Origin: Solea solea
Taxonomy: Eukaryota; Chordata; Actinopteri; Pleuronectiformes; Soleidae
NCBI RefSeq assembly: GCF_958295425.1
Contig: NC_081151.1
Coordinates: 12,570,606-12,634,605 of the forward strand
Length of the DNA: 64,000 nt
Direction of reading: 5' to 3'
Shown here: one piece after another, positions 48,998 through 61,444 of the stretch
How the letters are laid out: the number at the start of each line of letters is the position of its first letter
Position numbering within the stretch: the stretch's first letter is position 1
Notes under the pieces: model-generated
What the model was told of the DNA's origin: nothing
The model's input: the letters and a program-made list of their open reading frames with translations, nothing else
The model's database searches: none
Made by a program: the position numbers and the translations under genes

Positions 48998-51900
48998 ATG
49001 AACACTGCCACTCCCACTGAAAATGAATTCACTCTCCTGGAGGAAGGATTCTCTGCCCAGGATATGGTTGACAAGATTATCAATGAATCATCTACGACGG
49101 TAATGTCACTTTTCCATGATACAGTTATAGACCTACTTGGCTCAGATCGGTCTAATATTCTGCATAAAATGTCTCAGAAATTATGAAAAAGAAAACCTTT
49201 TTTCCCCCAAATAAATGTAGTACAGAACAGGAGATAAATGAAATATAGCGTTTCACCATTCATTCACCGAAAGTGCATTCACTTTCATTGCTTTACTTAG
49301 CCGATGTGTCCCACTCTCTTGCCACTGTCTCCATTGACACAGCAATCTCCACCTCTTTCAATCTCCACCACTTGTATGTGTGTCCGTGTTCAGCAAACAC
49401 TCTCTTGCTGGTTTTGGCTATAAGAATCGGTTTTGGGAAACCGGTGGAACAGTGGTCATACCTATTCTCTCAAAGAGACTATTGTTGACTGCTTTTGTCT
49501 CTTTCATTTTCTACATTGCAGGATGACAGGGATGCCTTCTATGTCTGTGACTTGGGAGATTTGCTGAAGCAACACCTGCAATGGGTGAGGGCCCTGCCTC
49601 GTGTCACTCCTTACTACGCTGTCAAATGTAACGACACTCGGGAAGTGGTTAAGACACTGGCGTCTCTGGGAACTGGCTTTGACTGTGCAAGCAAGGTGCA
49701 TTTTTGTGAGATATTCAAAGTTGACATGGTATTGGAAACTTGTGCTTCTTGTATTTCGAACTATTTTGTTCCCTCTCTGTAGTCAGAGATTCAGCTGGTT
49801 CAGTCTCTGGGAGTAGAACCAAGCAGAATCATCTACGCCAACCCCTGCAAGCAAGTTTCTCACATCAAGTATGCTTCAGCAAATGGGGTCCAGGTGATGA
49901 CCTTTGATAGTGAGGAGGAACTTATCAAAGTGGCCCGTTGTTATGACAATGCCAAGTAAGACACTTCATCACCCATGATACTATAAAAAGATTACTGTGA
50001 AATCTACAGTACCTTGCTGGCAGCAACTGACAAGTAGGCATTTCACAGTATGCTTACTGTAAGTACTGTATTTGCTCTCACAGTCATAGGGTGCTGTATT
50101 TTCCATCACAGTACTGTTACAAGAATTACTAGATAGATTTTAATACTATTAATTGTAAAATGATTAAACCATTTAAAAAAAACAACAACTATCGAACAGC
50201 AAGTTTGAACAGTGTCAGTTTGAAAACACACAACACAGAAAATAATAAACAACATCATTTTATGCATATACATTTGTTAATGTAGTACCTGATAGTGATG
50301 CGCGGGTCTGGATTATTTCCAACCTGCGGGTCCCGCATTTATTTAATCATTTGACCCACTCCATCCCGCACGCACAACCGCATCTTTTTTCACAACCCTA
50401 TTAAATACACTATTAAATACACTATTAAATACACATTAAATATGTCATTGAATAAGGCTTTTATTCTGTCTGACAAATGTGCTTGAAAACAGCCAGAAAT
50501 TGTCCCAAACATGAGATTTAGCAGCTTGGCCTTCTTTTGATTTTGGTTTGTTGTGGCCACTGCTTGGCGCTTTTGTGAAGTCTGGTGGATTTACCAGACA
50601 TATTTAATCCTTCATGTCCCGCCCCACCCGCCCCGCCAATAAAGTGAACATTTCTTGACCCGACCCAACCCGACCCAACCCGACCCGCGGGTAACCCGCG
50701 AGACCCACTAGTACCTGAGACATCTTTGAGCAACTCAGTAGTTTGTAATAAAACTTAAGGCCTAAGATACTAAGAAACTAAGATATGGCTGAACAGGTTG
50801 TGATTCAACTCACGATCAGCGGTTTTAAGATTTTCTAAGTCATTTTAATTGATCGACAGTTACACATTGTTCGGTTTGATTTTTGTGTTGGACTTTGCAC
50901 TCACGACTCTTCCACTGACAACACCCTCTGACCAATCCGTGGCCAGCAGTCTGTTGACATCACATTTTAATATCGGCTCAGCTCACTTGGAACCTCTGCT
51001 TCTTCTACCATAACATACGTTTAGGTCATGTTTGTAAATGACAACTGGTTCTCAAACATTTTACCTGGTAAAATAAAAGTAAAATAAAAATGTTCTAATG
51101 TACAGCCATGCTTTTCTTTCCCAAACCAGTCAAAAAGTCAGTTAATTGTTCTTAGTTCTAGCAAAAGAGTTAGTTAGTAACAGTTAGTTAATTGTATGTC
51201 ATTTATCAGTTGAAGTGTCATCTGAATACCTGTTGACATGAAACCTGTTGATTACTAATACAGTCAACATTTCTGTCCTGTGCACAGGCTGGTGCTACGA
51301 ATCACCGCTGATGACTCAAAGGCAGAGGTTAGTCTCAGTATGAAGTTTGGGGCCCATCTCAAATCCTGTCGAGGTCTTCTGGAGCGAGCTAAAGAGCTGA
51401 AGCTGGATGTGATTGGTGTCAGCTTCCATGCTGGCAGTGGCTGCAGGGATGCTATGGCATACGTAAAGGCAATCACAGATGCTCACTTTGTTTTTCTTAT
51501 GGGGGTAAGACATATATATCTGTGAAAAATAAATGTAATAATGTTCCCTTATTTGTCACATTAAAATGTTTCAGATCATGCAAACAATTTTAAACGTAGG
51601 CAAAAATAACGCATGTAAACACAAAGTTTGCCTTTTAAATTGTTGTTCTCCTCATCTTTGCCACCATCTTCCACTTATCGGGGTCTGGGTCATGAGAACC
51701 TGATACTATTTATTTATTTATTACATAAACCACTATATGAACTATAAATTGCAGTATTACTCCTACATTCCCACTCTCTCGTGTGGATGATGCTTCATTC
51801 ATTCACTCAGACACTGACACACACACACAGATGAACGCTGAATGCTGCATGTGCAGAGTGACGAAGTCTCAGGTGTAGTGAAAAGAAATGCATAAACTGT

Positions 51901-53949
51901 AAATGCTTGTCAAATCTTAAGATGAACACACACATCAGCCCCCAATGAGAACCTTTTAATTCCACCTCTGTTTTACATACAGCACCTGACAGTTTTATAT
52001 TTTGTTTGACTGGATCCAGGCGACTTTCTACATCTGTGTAGAACTTTAATCTTCTATTACGATGTTGTTGCTATGAGCAAATCTGAAATTGTTAAATGGG
52101 ACTGAACCATGTTATATTTAAATTGCTGAAAATTATTCTGATGGTCGTGTCTGATCCTACATACATGTGTTCAAATATGATGTGTTTTGACAGAGACATG
52201 ATTTTTTTTAACTGTTTCGTCCTTTATAAGTCATGAGTGGGTAGATTCCTATCAGAATGTAATGAAACATACTGCACATGGGTGATTAATTACCCATCAC
52301 AAAATATTCACATTGATCCGTTAAACATTGATTGGTTCTGTTGCCATTGCTTTTTTCTGTTAAACATTGCCATTCCTGAATCCAAAATATCCACATATTC
52401 CGAAGTTCTTTTCCACCACTTATACTCACGCTCATTATGAAAAGAGTCCTCTGCTCTGCTGCTTAAAATGAAATCATCCTTTTGAAACTTTATTATGACC
52501 TGAGACATGATATTGTAGCAAATATACAAAAAATGTATCAGGAAGGAAGCAAATACTTTTCCCCTCAGAATTTCACAGTCTTTTTATGCAGCAAAGTAAA
52601 CAAAGACTTCATCTTTTGATATCTAGGCTGATCTTGGGTTCAAAATGGATCTCTTGGACATTGGTGGTGGATTCCCTGGTACAGATGATGTCAAACTCAA
52701 ATTTGAAGAGGTAAAATTACCTTTAAAATTTGCATACTGAATATATATATAATATATATATATATAACATTTTTGTATCTACACATTGAGAATGTACTGC
52801 CTTACTTTACTAGCTGAAGCATTATTAGATTTATTTTAGTCTAATTTATAAATTGACACTTTTTATTTTCTCTAGCTCACAGCTGCTATCAACCCTGCTC
52901 TGGACAAGTATTTTCCTGCTGACACTGGTGTTAAGATCATTGCTGAGCCAGGACGCTTTTATGTAACTTCTGCTTTCACACTGGTTGTCAACATCATTGC
53001 CAAGAAGGTCATCATGGACGAGGAGTCAGACTCTGATGGTAAAATAATCGTTTTATTTGTTACTAACATTTTTGCCTGTTCAAAATTGACATTTTGGTGA
53101 TGTGACAAAGACATTTGTAAAATGTGACAAAAAAAGGACACACAAATACAGACCAATGGCTTCAGTGACTTGGAGGCATTTATAAAGTTTACGAGAACAA
53201 AAAGTGTAAAGTTACATAAATAAATATTTGTTGTCATTTCAGTCAACTTCTCAGGAGTACCATGTAAATTTGCCAGCTGAAAGGCAGCAGTGAATTAAAT
53301 CAAATTATGCTTTCTTCACAGATAAAGACAAAGTGATCAACAACAAGACTCGGATGTACTACATCAATGATGGAGTGTATGGATCTTTCTCATTCATACC
53401 CTTGCACAACTTTAAGGTTCTGCCAACACTGCATAAGGTAATCAAAAATGAATAAAATAGTGACAATCATCACACATTTTGATCAATGAAGGGTGAACTA
53501 ATTTTTCATAACAATCAATTGCGTTCTCTCTTTCACTCTCCTCAGAAGCCAAAGCCAGATGAAACCATGTACCCATGTAGCATCTGGGGCCAAACCTGTG
53601 ATGGTGCGGATCGCATCGTTGAGCAGTGTTTCCTGCCTGATCTGCAGGTGGGCGACTGGCTGGTCTTTAAAAACATGGGTCACTACACCATAGCTGCCTC
53701 CTGCTTATTTAATGGATTCCAAAGACCTGACATTCACTACATGATGTCTCGTCCTGCCTGGTGAGTGATTTGGTCACTTTTCAAGCGCCTCAAGAGTAAC
53801 TTAGGCTAGATTTGACTTTTGTTTTGGGGAATCTAACTTTGATCTACTCTGTCTTCTCCAGGCCTCTCGTGCCTGCCAACTCCTGTGGGAAAAGTCAGCC
53901 TGTGGCCAAGATGGAGAGAAACATGCCCAGAAGTCACATTAATTGCTAA
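48998..53949 (+). CDS. odc1-like: Ornithine decarboxylase paralogue 2 (nine coding exons, 443 aa, substrate-site substitution)
   Basis: Second copy of the gene at 21040, in the same orientation and structure. Exons: 48998-49099, 49522-49695, 49783-49955, 51288-51504, 52627-52710, 52876-53038, 53322-53437, 53546-53760, 53862-53949. Reading frames and splice sites are intact. The PLP and catalytic residues seen are K69, D88, R154, H197, GGGFPG, E274, R277 (IIAEPGRF), C360-D361 and Y389. The ornithine-contact pair Y331-D332 is Leu-His, and the catalytic-loop context is WGQTCDGAD rather than the vertebrate WGPTCDGLD. The C-terminus is a novel 28-residue tail ending in HINC, not the ODC degradation tail. 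Region 117-140, where antizyme binds in mammalian ODC, is well conserved. An AATAAA lies about 150 nt after the stop. It is the better candidate of the two for a working protein, perhaps with a changed substrate. Confidence 0.9.
50293..50710. mobile_element. Non-autonomous hAT-type MITE in intron 3 of ODC paralogue 2
   Basis: Same 418-bp element and same GTACCTGA target duplication as in paralogue 1, at the orthologous intron position. The insertion therefore predates the gene duplication. Confidence 0.75.
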
Positions 53950-53959
53950 TAACTCACAA

Positions 53960-54412
53960 AGAGTTTGAACAAGTTATGTATGTTTATATACATATACATA
54001 TATACAGTACATATATATATACCTAAATATACATATATATTTATATAAACAAGAAGAAGATAGGAATCACATCAAATCATTTTACAAAAACATGAAAATA
54101 AATGAGCAATACTTTATACAGACCATATCTACTGTGTGTAATTTGCATTTAAATGTTTTTAACATAGACTTTTGTTGTAAGTGGTGCATGCACGCTAGTA
54201 TGGCAAGCCGTTTTAACATTTAATCGAACCACACTCCTATCCATAATCACATTTTAGACAATTGTAATTTCAGATATCCACGACTGCATTCATTCTAGGA
54301 CAAATGACATAATGTACCCCAGAATGCAATTCACCGGTACATAGCAGCAGAGAAAACAAATATAAACCAGGTCTCGTGGTCTTCGTCTGCCTGGACATTA
54401 GCTGTAACTTAC
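53960..54412. other. AT-rich 3' flank of ODC paralogue 2
   Basis: Short (TA)n tracts at 53985-54045 and the likely 3' UTR; nothing else recognised. Confidence 0.4.
54097..54102 (+). promoter_or_regulatory. Candidate poly(A) signal of ODC paralogue 2
   Basis: AATAAA about 150 nt after the TAA of the gene ending at 53949. The homologous position after paralogue 1 is absent, because the similarity stops near 26245. Confidence 0.45.
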
Positions 54413-54576
54413 ATTCTCAGTTCAGCCAAACTGTTCCTCAGTTCATCATTCATGTCTGGAGACAGTAAATGTTTGATTCTCTCAAGATTTCTACCACAGT
54501 TGTCGATAGTACGATGATCTCTCTCTCTTGTCCGAGAGCGTCCACAGAGGCGAGCTGATCACCTCTGACAACGTCG
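54413..54576 (-). other. Possible coding exon of an unknown gene
   Basis: An open minus-strand frame runs from a GGCAG acceptor to a strong GTAAGT donor, about 164 nt, reading ERDHRTIDNCGRNLERIKHL and ending SLAELR. It has ordinary codon use for a charged helical protein. No neighbouring exon was found and the protein is not recognised. It may be host or transposon-derived. Confidence 0.3.
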
Positions 54577-55282
54577 CTGCCAGACTATAAATACGTCATA
54601 TCTTAAGACACAAACCACATTTTTCTTAAAACTGCATTCTGTGTAATATTTATTTCAGGTTTATATTTGTTTGCTCTGCTGCTATGTTTTTATATTTTCT
54701 TGTATTCTATACATCACAAAACAACTTTCATTAAGCTCACTTATTTACATATTTATTTTATTTTCATTGACGATTCTATAAAACATACTAGAAGTGATAA
54801 ACTATTTATTGTGAAATATTTGCAGGAAAATCTGCTCTGTGGATTCACACCAAAGAGTACAGAAAATGATTGAGAGCATTTAGACGTTTGTTTATGTAAA
54901 ACGTTGCAGCAGCTCTGCAAAGAGGATGGCGTCATGAAAAGGCAACACATAAAATGGTCAATTACCATAAATAAAAACACAGATGTTTATTGAGTGTTGG
55001 ACCTTTGTATCTTTTTTTCCAGTTGAAAAATTATTAAATATACAACATAAAAAAGAAAGAGTGTTGGAAACATTTTTGGCATGTAGGTATACTACTCAAT
55101 CAATTCATGACAGTTTTGTCATTTTCAGACATTTTGCAGAGATTTTTCAAAATTACTATAAATGATTTGATTTGAAATAAAATGAGAAGAGGGACAAAGT
55201 CTACATCTTGGAATGGTCTATTTGGGAATAATCATGTTTGAGTCCTGATCAGTGCTTTAGTGCTTTATATGTGAGGATGCAT

Positions 55283-55337
55283 TAGAATAGAATAGAATAG
55301 AATAGAATAGAATAGAATAGAATAGAATAGAATAGAA
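55283..55337. repeat. (AATAG)n pentanucleotide repeat
   Basis: About ten TAGAA units followed by CTTTATTTGTC, the form of a minus-strand LINE 3' end. Confidence 0.9.
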
Positions 55338-55800
55338 CTTTATTTGTCTGACACCAAGGGGTGACAGATTTTTTTTTTGACAGGGCTCAACATCACCTTT
55401 ACACACACACACACACACGCACACACACACAAGAAATTAAAAAAGACCTAAACACAAATACACAAGGGAAAAGTACACCAAATAAAGCCTGAGTAAACAA
55501 CACACATTGATACTTAAAAGAAAGAAAAGGACCAGCGGCAGATCATTATGAGGTTACTGAAATTGAAATTCCTCTGCTGTTGGCAGTTGGAATGAATGAT
55601 TTTTGGAATTTTTGGAATTCTGAACCAAGTGAAGACTCTTCAGAGACTTTTTGTTGTAATAAAGGCATGAAGAAGCTTTTCAGCATCCTTTAATGACAGG
55701 ATGTGTCCGATTTTTGTTATGTTGCAGAACAAAAATCTAACCAAACGGGTGGAAGAAGGCTGACTTGCAGGCTTGTTGTATGTATGTTGTATAGAGCTGG
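55338..55800 (-). mobile_element. Minus-strand LINE remnant
   Basis: Minus-strand frame near 55640-55720 reads ITKIGHILSLKDAEKLLHAFIT, as in LINE reverse transcriptases, upstream of the AATAG tail. Heavily decayed. Confidence 0.5.
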
Positions 55801-55899
55801 AGGCCATGGTAATGCCATCCAGAGTGTGTGTACTTTGTAAAATTACAATACTGCTAAACAACTTCCACAGGTTCTTCTTCAAATACAGTATGTGCCTCT

Positions 55900-58580
55900 C
55901 TCCTCAGGACTGTATGGAAAAGAGGGCTTTGAATGAGATAAATGTTGACTTCTTGGCAGAGATGTCTGACATGAAAAACACTAGTGTGGGGTGTGCAAGC
56001 TTCCCTAATAAATATTTGATTTTACAGATTTTACAGATTACAATCAAACTTATTTAGTCCAGCCAGAACGGAAATTCAGGAATTTTAAAATGGTATGTGA
56101 TGTATGAAGGCCAGTTGAAAACATATAGCAAAGAGTTCCTTATTGTACATGCAATGTTGCTAATTATGATTGTACACAGACTAATACAGTCAAGTGTCAA
56201 CATTAGAGTTTCACTATCTATGATGAAGCAAAAGGCAAGATCTCTTCTTATATTATTGTTGATAATACAAGTTATAGAGTCTCCATAGTAATTACAAAGT
56301 TACCATAAAGGTAGGACCACAAATCAGTTTTGCAGTAGCCCTTTACAGGTATTTCAACAATTAAAATGGGCTAAGATGGCTATAATGTTTAAAATATATT
56401 CCATCCAATGAAATTTAGTGATTTTGAGGCCAAACAAATATCCTCTCAGCCACAAGGGAGGAGATCAATTCACTTCGTGGCATGGCAACACTCCATGTTA
56501 TTGTTTGGACTAGCCCTTATGAGGATAATTTCTTTATGTAAAGACATCTGTAAATAATTTTAATTAGAGTAGCTTCCAAGCACAAGCATAAGCAATATAT
56601 ATCAGTGTTGGCGTGTCAGTGTTTTACACTTGTCGAGAATGTGTGGGTTGTAAGGGCTGAGCGGGAGAAGAAGGGTGAGAGGCCTCCATCCAAGAAATAG
56701 AGAAGGAAAGCTGACACAATCCTGCACAGGATAGCAGCATTCTAAAGCTAGACTTATATTCACTTTAATTATGTTTAAAGGACTAGTACGCTCTCTGGGT
56801 GGTCAGTCTGACCATTACAGAATACAGTCTTGATATTATCATGTGATGATTGTTTAGAATAATGTGTCATCATTTTATCCAGGATTAAAAGGAGGAGTAG
56901 TATACCTTTTTAGGTAATAGAAGATTTGATATAACTTCTTCATGTATAGATTAAGAGTTATTTTGCAGCAGAACATGAGTGTAAAACAGTAACAGTAGTA
57001 GTAGTCAATAGAAGCCTAATTCTATGGAAATCTACTGAGGAAGCAAGGTTTCCAACAGAGAACAATTGCTATTCTCCTAACCCTAACAGGGTAGCCATTC
57101 TGGGGTAGGCGAGTCTCCTCCTTGCCATTTTTAATTTTACCTGTGTTATACCAGTAAAATTCTGTGGCCCTTTAAATGGAGAGCTGAGCCAGTGCCACCT
57201 CTACAGGGGTATTTCACTGACGCTTGGGGATCTTATACACTAGATGGCAGTGTGGTGTTATGGTGTTGTGGACCTGCACTCAGTGGTGTGAAGAATGAAA
57301 AGAAGAGGTGAGAGAACACAACCCTGTAGGGAGCAAACTGGGGTGTATCAGGGTAGATGTTGTTGACCTCTCTGTGACCTACTGGTTTAAATGTTCAGTA
57401 TCCAAAGAATTGCTCAGTCATCTACAGGAGCAGAGTTTTCCAGCCATAAAATAAATAATAAAGGCATAAAGATAATGATAAGGGTTTTACAGTGTTTCTG
57501 TTTATTATTTACACAGGACAGGACAGTGGATGCATCACAGCCTATTAATTGTAGTTAATGGAGAGTTACAGTATATTCATGTGCTAGTGCCTAGGTGTGT
57601 GACATGTGTGTATCTGTATGTGCATGGGTGTTCATATACAAAACACAGTTTAAACATGGTATTTAACATGTCTCTCAGTAATATGTGCTGACCACTAGAT
57701 GGTGCTCTTGAATCCTAAAGTGATTCAGAAGGCCTTATGATTTTATGTGGTCCCATTTGGACAAAACACACAATTATTTTGGCTTTGAACCTAATGTTTT
57801 ATTTATTTTTAAAAAAGAATACAAAACTTCTAAAACGTTTCCACAGGAAAGCTCAATGAAATCACCATCCCATCTCATGCGTCTACTTCAAATGTATGGT
57901 TAAACATAAATTATTATCACAAATAGATTCCTTGCCTCATGCAAGTTACAAAAAGTAAGAATATAATAAAATAAGGAGGAGGAGAGAAAGGTATGCAGTC
58001 TGCTTCTTGAGTCCCTGTGTTTTCAGTGTTAATCTTGAAGACTTTGGTTTTTGGTTGCCATTGACCAAGACATGAATGAAGACGATATGACGGGTAGCAG
58101 AAAACTTTAATATACAGATTACATTGCTGTCTCAGAAGTTATTACATTTGCTGCAGCCACAGCAGCCAGAGTCATCAGCAAGATTCAAGCACATTATATT
58201 ATCTTGGGAGTATATCACATTTTACTTGTGAAGTAAATTTGGCCAGAAAGGGCAGAGAAGCATTTAGAGAATAGACACTTAACAGGGTGACAAAAACAAT
58301 AAAACGGTGTTTGCTGTTTGAACATCTTAAGGACTAACACTTTGGAGTTCTGTACAGAAGTGGAGATCAAGATAAATATTAATATAGCAGCCACATAAGG
58401 AGTTAAATGACCCCTCCAATCACCTCGGAGTTGCTAGCCTGGACTGTGACTAGAGCTGTTGAGTAATATGCCAATATAAATAGCATCTCTTCACCTCTGA
58501 CCATTTATACATTCATAAAAAGTATGTCTGAAAATGATGAGACCTGAGGTGAAAAGCAAACTTCAGTAAAGTGGTTTTCT
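55900..58580. other. Unannotated AT-rich stretch
   Basis: Only short ORFs without recognisable motifs; no tRNA and no clear repeat boundary. Confidence 0.35.
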
Positions 58581-58582
58581 GG

Positions 58583-58588
58583 TTTATT
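58583..58588 (-). promoter_or_regulatory. Candidate poly(A) signal of the minus-strand odc1
   Basis: AATAAA on the minus strand, about 340 nt downstream of the odc1 stop at 58929. It is plausible for a short 3' UTR; other AATAAA hexamers lie further on (near 57800). Confidence 0.4.
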
Positions 58589-58928
58589 CAGCAAAGTAAC
58601 ACTTTACTTTTGCTTTTCCAATTCAGCAAATACAGGTTCAGTCTAGTACAGTTGTTACATTAAACTCAAGTAGAAGTGCCCTGCACACTCTGCCTAGAAC
58701 CCACAGAGACACTTGGGGTGGGATTTAGCTTCAATTAATTTAAAGCATCCATCTCCAGCTTCCATACAGAACACAGACATTTTGAGCAGCAACATGCCCC
58801 CCCCCCACTCCTCCTGTCAAGTAACTGGCCTTAAATGTTCATACATTGGGATCAAAAGGAAGGAAAAAAATCTCCCCAAAGAGAACATTCTCCAAATTGA
58901 AAATTAGTGACGCGACATTACTCGGCAT

Positions 58929-59379
58929 TTAAAGCACACGGGCCTGACAAGGCTTGGTGCGCATCTCCAAGCTGCTCTCTTGGCCACAGCATGCTGTCAC
59001 TTCCAACAGGCGAGACTCTTCCACAGGAGCTGGCATTCCCTGGAGATTAATCTGCTGCACATGTTGCCTGAAAAAGACAATGCCGACCAATGTTAGATTC
59101 TCTATGGACCATGACATGCACAAAAAACGATTAGACTACTTTTGGCTTCTGTGACATAACTCACCAGGAAGGACGGGACATGACGTAGTGAATGTCAGGT
59201 CTTTGGAATCCATTGAAGGTGGAGGAGGCAGCTACGGTGTAGGCACCCATGTTTTCAAAGACCAGCCAGTCGCCCACCTGCAGATCAGGCAGGAAACACT
59301 GCTCAACAATGCGATCCAGTCCATCGCAGGTAGGGCCCCAGATACTGCAAGGGTACATGACTTCATCTGGCTTTTGAAA
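58929..59379 (-). CDS. odc1: Canonical odc1, last two coding exons only
   Basis: Minus-strand exons 59379-59165 (215 nt, the same length as exon 8 of both paralogues) and 59067-58929 (last exon with stop). Exon 8 carries the vertebrate signature [11 protein letters not shown] with C360/D361, then [11 protein letters not shown] with Y389 and FNGFQRP. The last exon encodes 45 residues after the conserved PSW (QHVQQINLQ... ending ARVL), the length expected for the ODC tail that directs antizyme-dependent proteasomal degradation. Exons 1-7 are not found in the window. Immediately upstream of the exon-8 acceptor, tRNA-array sequence begins (59385), and the replaced acceptor tract is purine-rich. 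Either the array lies in intron 7 and the other exons are beyond 64000, or the gene is broken here. Confidence 0.88.
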
Positions 59380-59467
59380 CTGGCCTCCCTCCTGTCAAAG
59401 CACACATCTATTGCTGTCAGGCTCGTTGTATTTTGGGAAACTCTCCAATCCCAGTTGGCTCGTAAGG

Positions 59468-59540
59468 GTTTCCGTAGTGTAGTGGTCATCACGTTCGCCT
59501 AACACGCGAAAGGTCCTTGGCTCGAAACCGAGTGGAAACA
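59468..59540 (+). tRNA. tRNA-Val(AAC), array 3 first copy, degenerate
   Basis: T stem CTTGG mispairs with CCGAG, and the acceptor 3' strand is GTGGAAAC; C54. Confidence 0.75.
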
Positions 59541-60070
59541 GCGTCGCTTTTAACGTCTCCATGGGGTGGGGGAAAAACATTTGCTGACCCTTGCCTTGAT
59601 CAACAAAAAAAAAGGACTGAGAAACATTGTACTTAAGTGTCAAACCATTGTGGTACGAGTCAGTAAATTAGCTTCTCAGGTCCTCTGGCTGTTGCACTTT
59701 ACAAACTGGAGACCACAGTCTGTCATGGTCAGTTGACCTGACTCATCCCATCCTTGCTGAAAGACCAGAGTAAGGGCATTTGTCTTCCCAAGGCCATGAC
59801 TTTGCGGGGGCAACCTGTCCTCATCTGAAGGTTCCTGTTGGAGATGGCCTGATGGAGCCTTTCCGAATGTAACGTTCATCTTTCCTGGGAAGAGATGTAT
59901 GGTCTTCTTCATTATCTGAGTGAAGACCCCCTGGGGTAGGTATTCACCTCGACACGGGGTTCACTCTGAATGAGTGCATCTCTTGCAATGTCAGACTGTT
60001 GGCTGGCAGCAAAAGTAGACAGACCGGGCCCCGCTATTTGTCACCATGGCCACGAAAGGGGTGGCCGCAG

Positions 60071-60142
60071 TCCTCGTTAGTATAGTGGACAGTATCTCCG
60101 CCTGTCACGCGAAAGACCGGGGTCCGATTCCCCGACGGGGAG
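60071..60142 (+). tRNA. tRNA-Asp(GTC), array 3, degenerate
   Basis: Anticodon stem GCGAA for GCGGA; B box GGTCCGATTCC. Confidence 0.78.
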
Positions 60143-60283
60143 CTTTTTCCTCTTCTATGCCCATGGGACCTTTATATCAAAACTCGACCTTGACCAGATG
60201 CCTCTCTTGCCAAATCACACAGCCACTGCTATAAGACTCATTACATTTTGGGAAAAATCTCCAATCCTGGCGTCCTTCACAGG

Positions 60284-60356
60284 GTTTCCGTAGTGTAGTG
60301 GTCATCACGTTCGCTTCACACGTGAAAGGTCCTCGGTTCGAAACCGAGCCGAAACA
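60284..60356 (+). tRNA. tRNA-Val(CAC), array 3, degenerate
   Basis: Anticodon stem GTGAA and acceptor GCCGAAAC each carry a mismatch. Confidence 0.78.
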
Positions 60357-60769
60357 AGTTTGCTTCCACAGCGATTCACTAAAGCCTGATTAGTATTTGA
60401 TCAATACAGCTGCTGCTGAGAAACATAGCTCAAGACCCTCGTCTCATTGAGATTGGCAATACGACCAAGAAGAGAGCCTTCCGAAGCTTTCCTGTCAGCC
60501 AGAATAGTTGGGGTTAACGCAAGTCAGACACCAACAGTCTGCAGACAGATCAACACAACACAGTTGTGCTCCAGCTGGCAATTCAATAGAACTATCACAC
60601 TCAGTAGATACTCATAAAGTCTGCACCCCAAGTGGACCATTTGTCAAGGTAGTGTTCAAAAGCAAACTTTCAAAGTCTCCATTTTGCTCCCTCCTGTCAA
60701 AGCACACATCTATTGCTGTCAGGCTCGTTGTATTTTGGGAAACTCTCCAATCCCAGCTGGCTCGTAAGG

Positions 60770-60842
60770 GTTTCCGTAGTGTAGTGGTCATCACGTTCGC
60801 CTAACACGCGAAAGGTCCTCGGCTCGAAACCGAGCGGAAACT
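60770..60842 (+). tRNA. tRNA-Val(AAC), array 3
   Basis: Stems intact; C54; discriminator T73. Confidence 0.83.
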
Positions 60843-61372
60843 GCGTCGCTTTTAACGTCTCCATGGGGTGGGGGAAAAACATTTGCTGACCCTTGCCTTG
60901 ATCAACCAAAAAAAAGGACTGAGAAACATTGTACTTAAGTGTCAAACCATTGTGGTACGAGTCAGTAAATTAGCTTCTCAGGTCCTCTGGCTGTTGCACT
61001 TTACAAACTGGAGACCACAGTCTGTCATGGTCAGTTGACCTGACTCATCCCATCCTTGCTGAAAGACCAGAGTAAGGGCATTTGTCTTCCCAAGGCCATG
61101 ACTTTGCGGGGGCAACCTGTCCTCATCTGAAGGTTCCTGTTGGAGATGGCCTGATGGAGCCTTTCCGAATGTAACTTTCATCTTTCCTGGGAAGAGATGT
61201 ATGGTCTTCTTCATTATCTGAGTGAAGACCCCCTGGGGTAGGTATTCACCTCGACACAGGGTTCACTCTGAATGAGTGCATCTCTTGCAATGTCAGACTG
61301 TTGGCTGGCAGCAAAAGTAGACAGACCGGGCCCCGCAATTTGTCACCATGGCCACGAAAGGGGTGGCCGCAG

Positions 61373-61444
61373 TCCTCGTTAGTATAGTGGACAGTATCTC
61401 CGCCTGTCACGCGGAAGACCGGGGTTCGATTCCCCGATGGGGAG
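61373..61444 (+). tRNA. tRNA-Asp(GTC), array 3
   Basis: Single change at the start of the 3' acceptor strand (GATGGGGAG); otherwise consensus. Confidence 0.88.

Noticed and set aside
56097..56288. 63-codon hydrophobic ORF
   Set aside because: No homology, no splice context, AT-rich surroundings; chance ORF.
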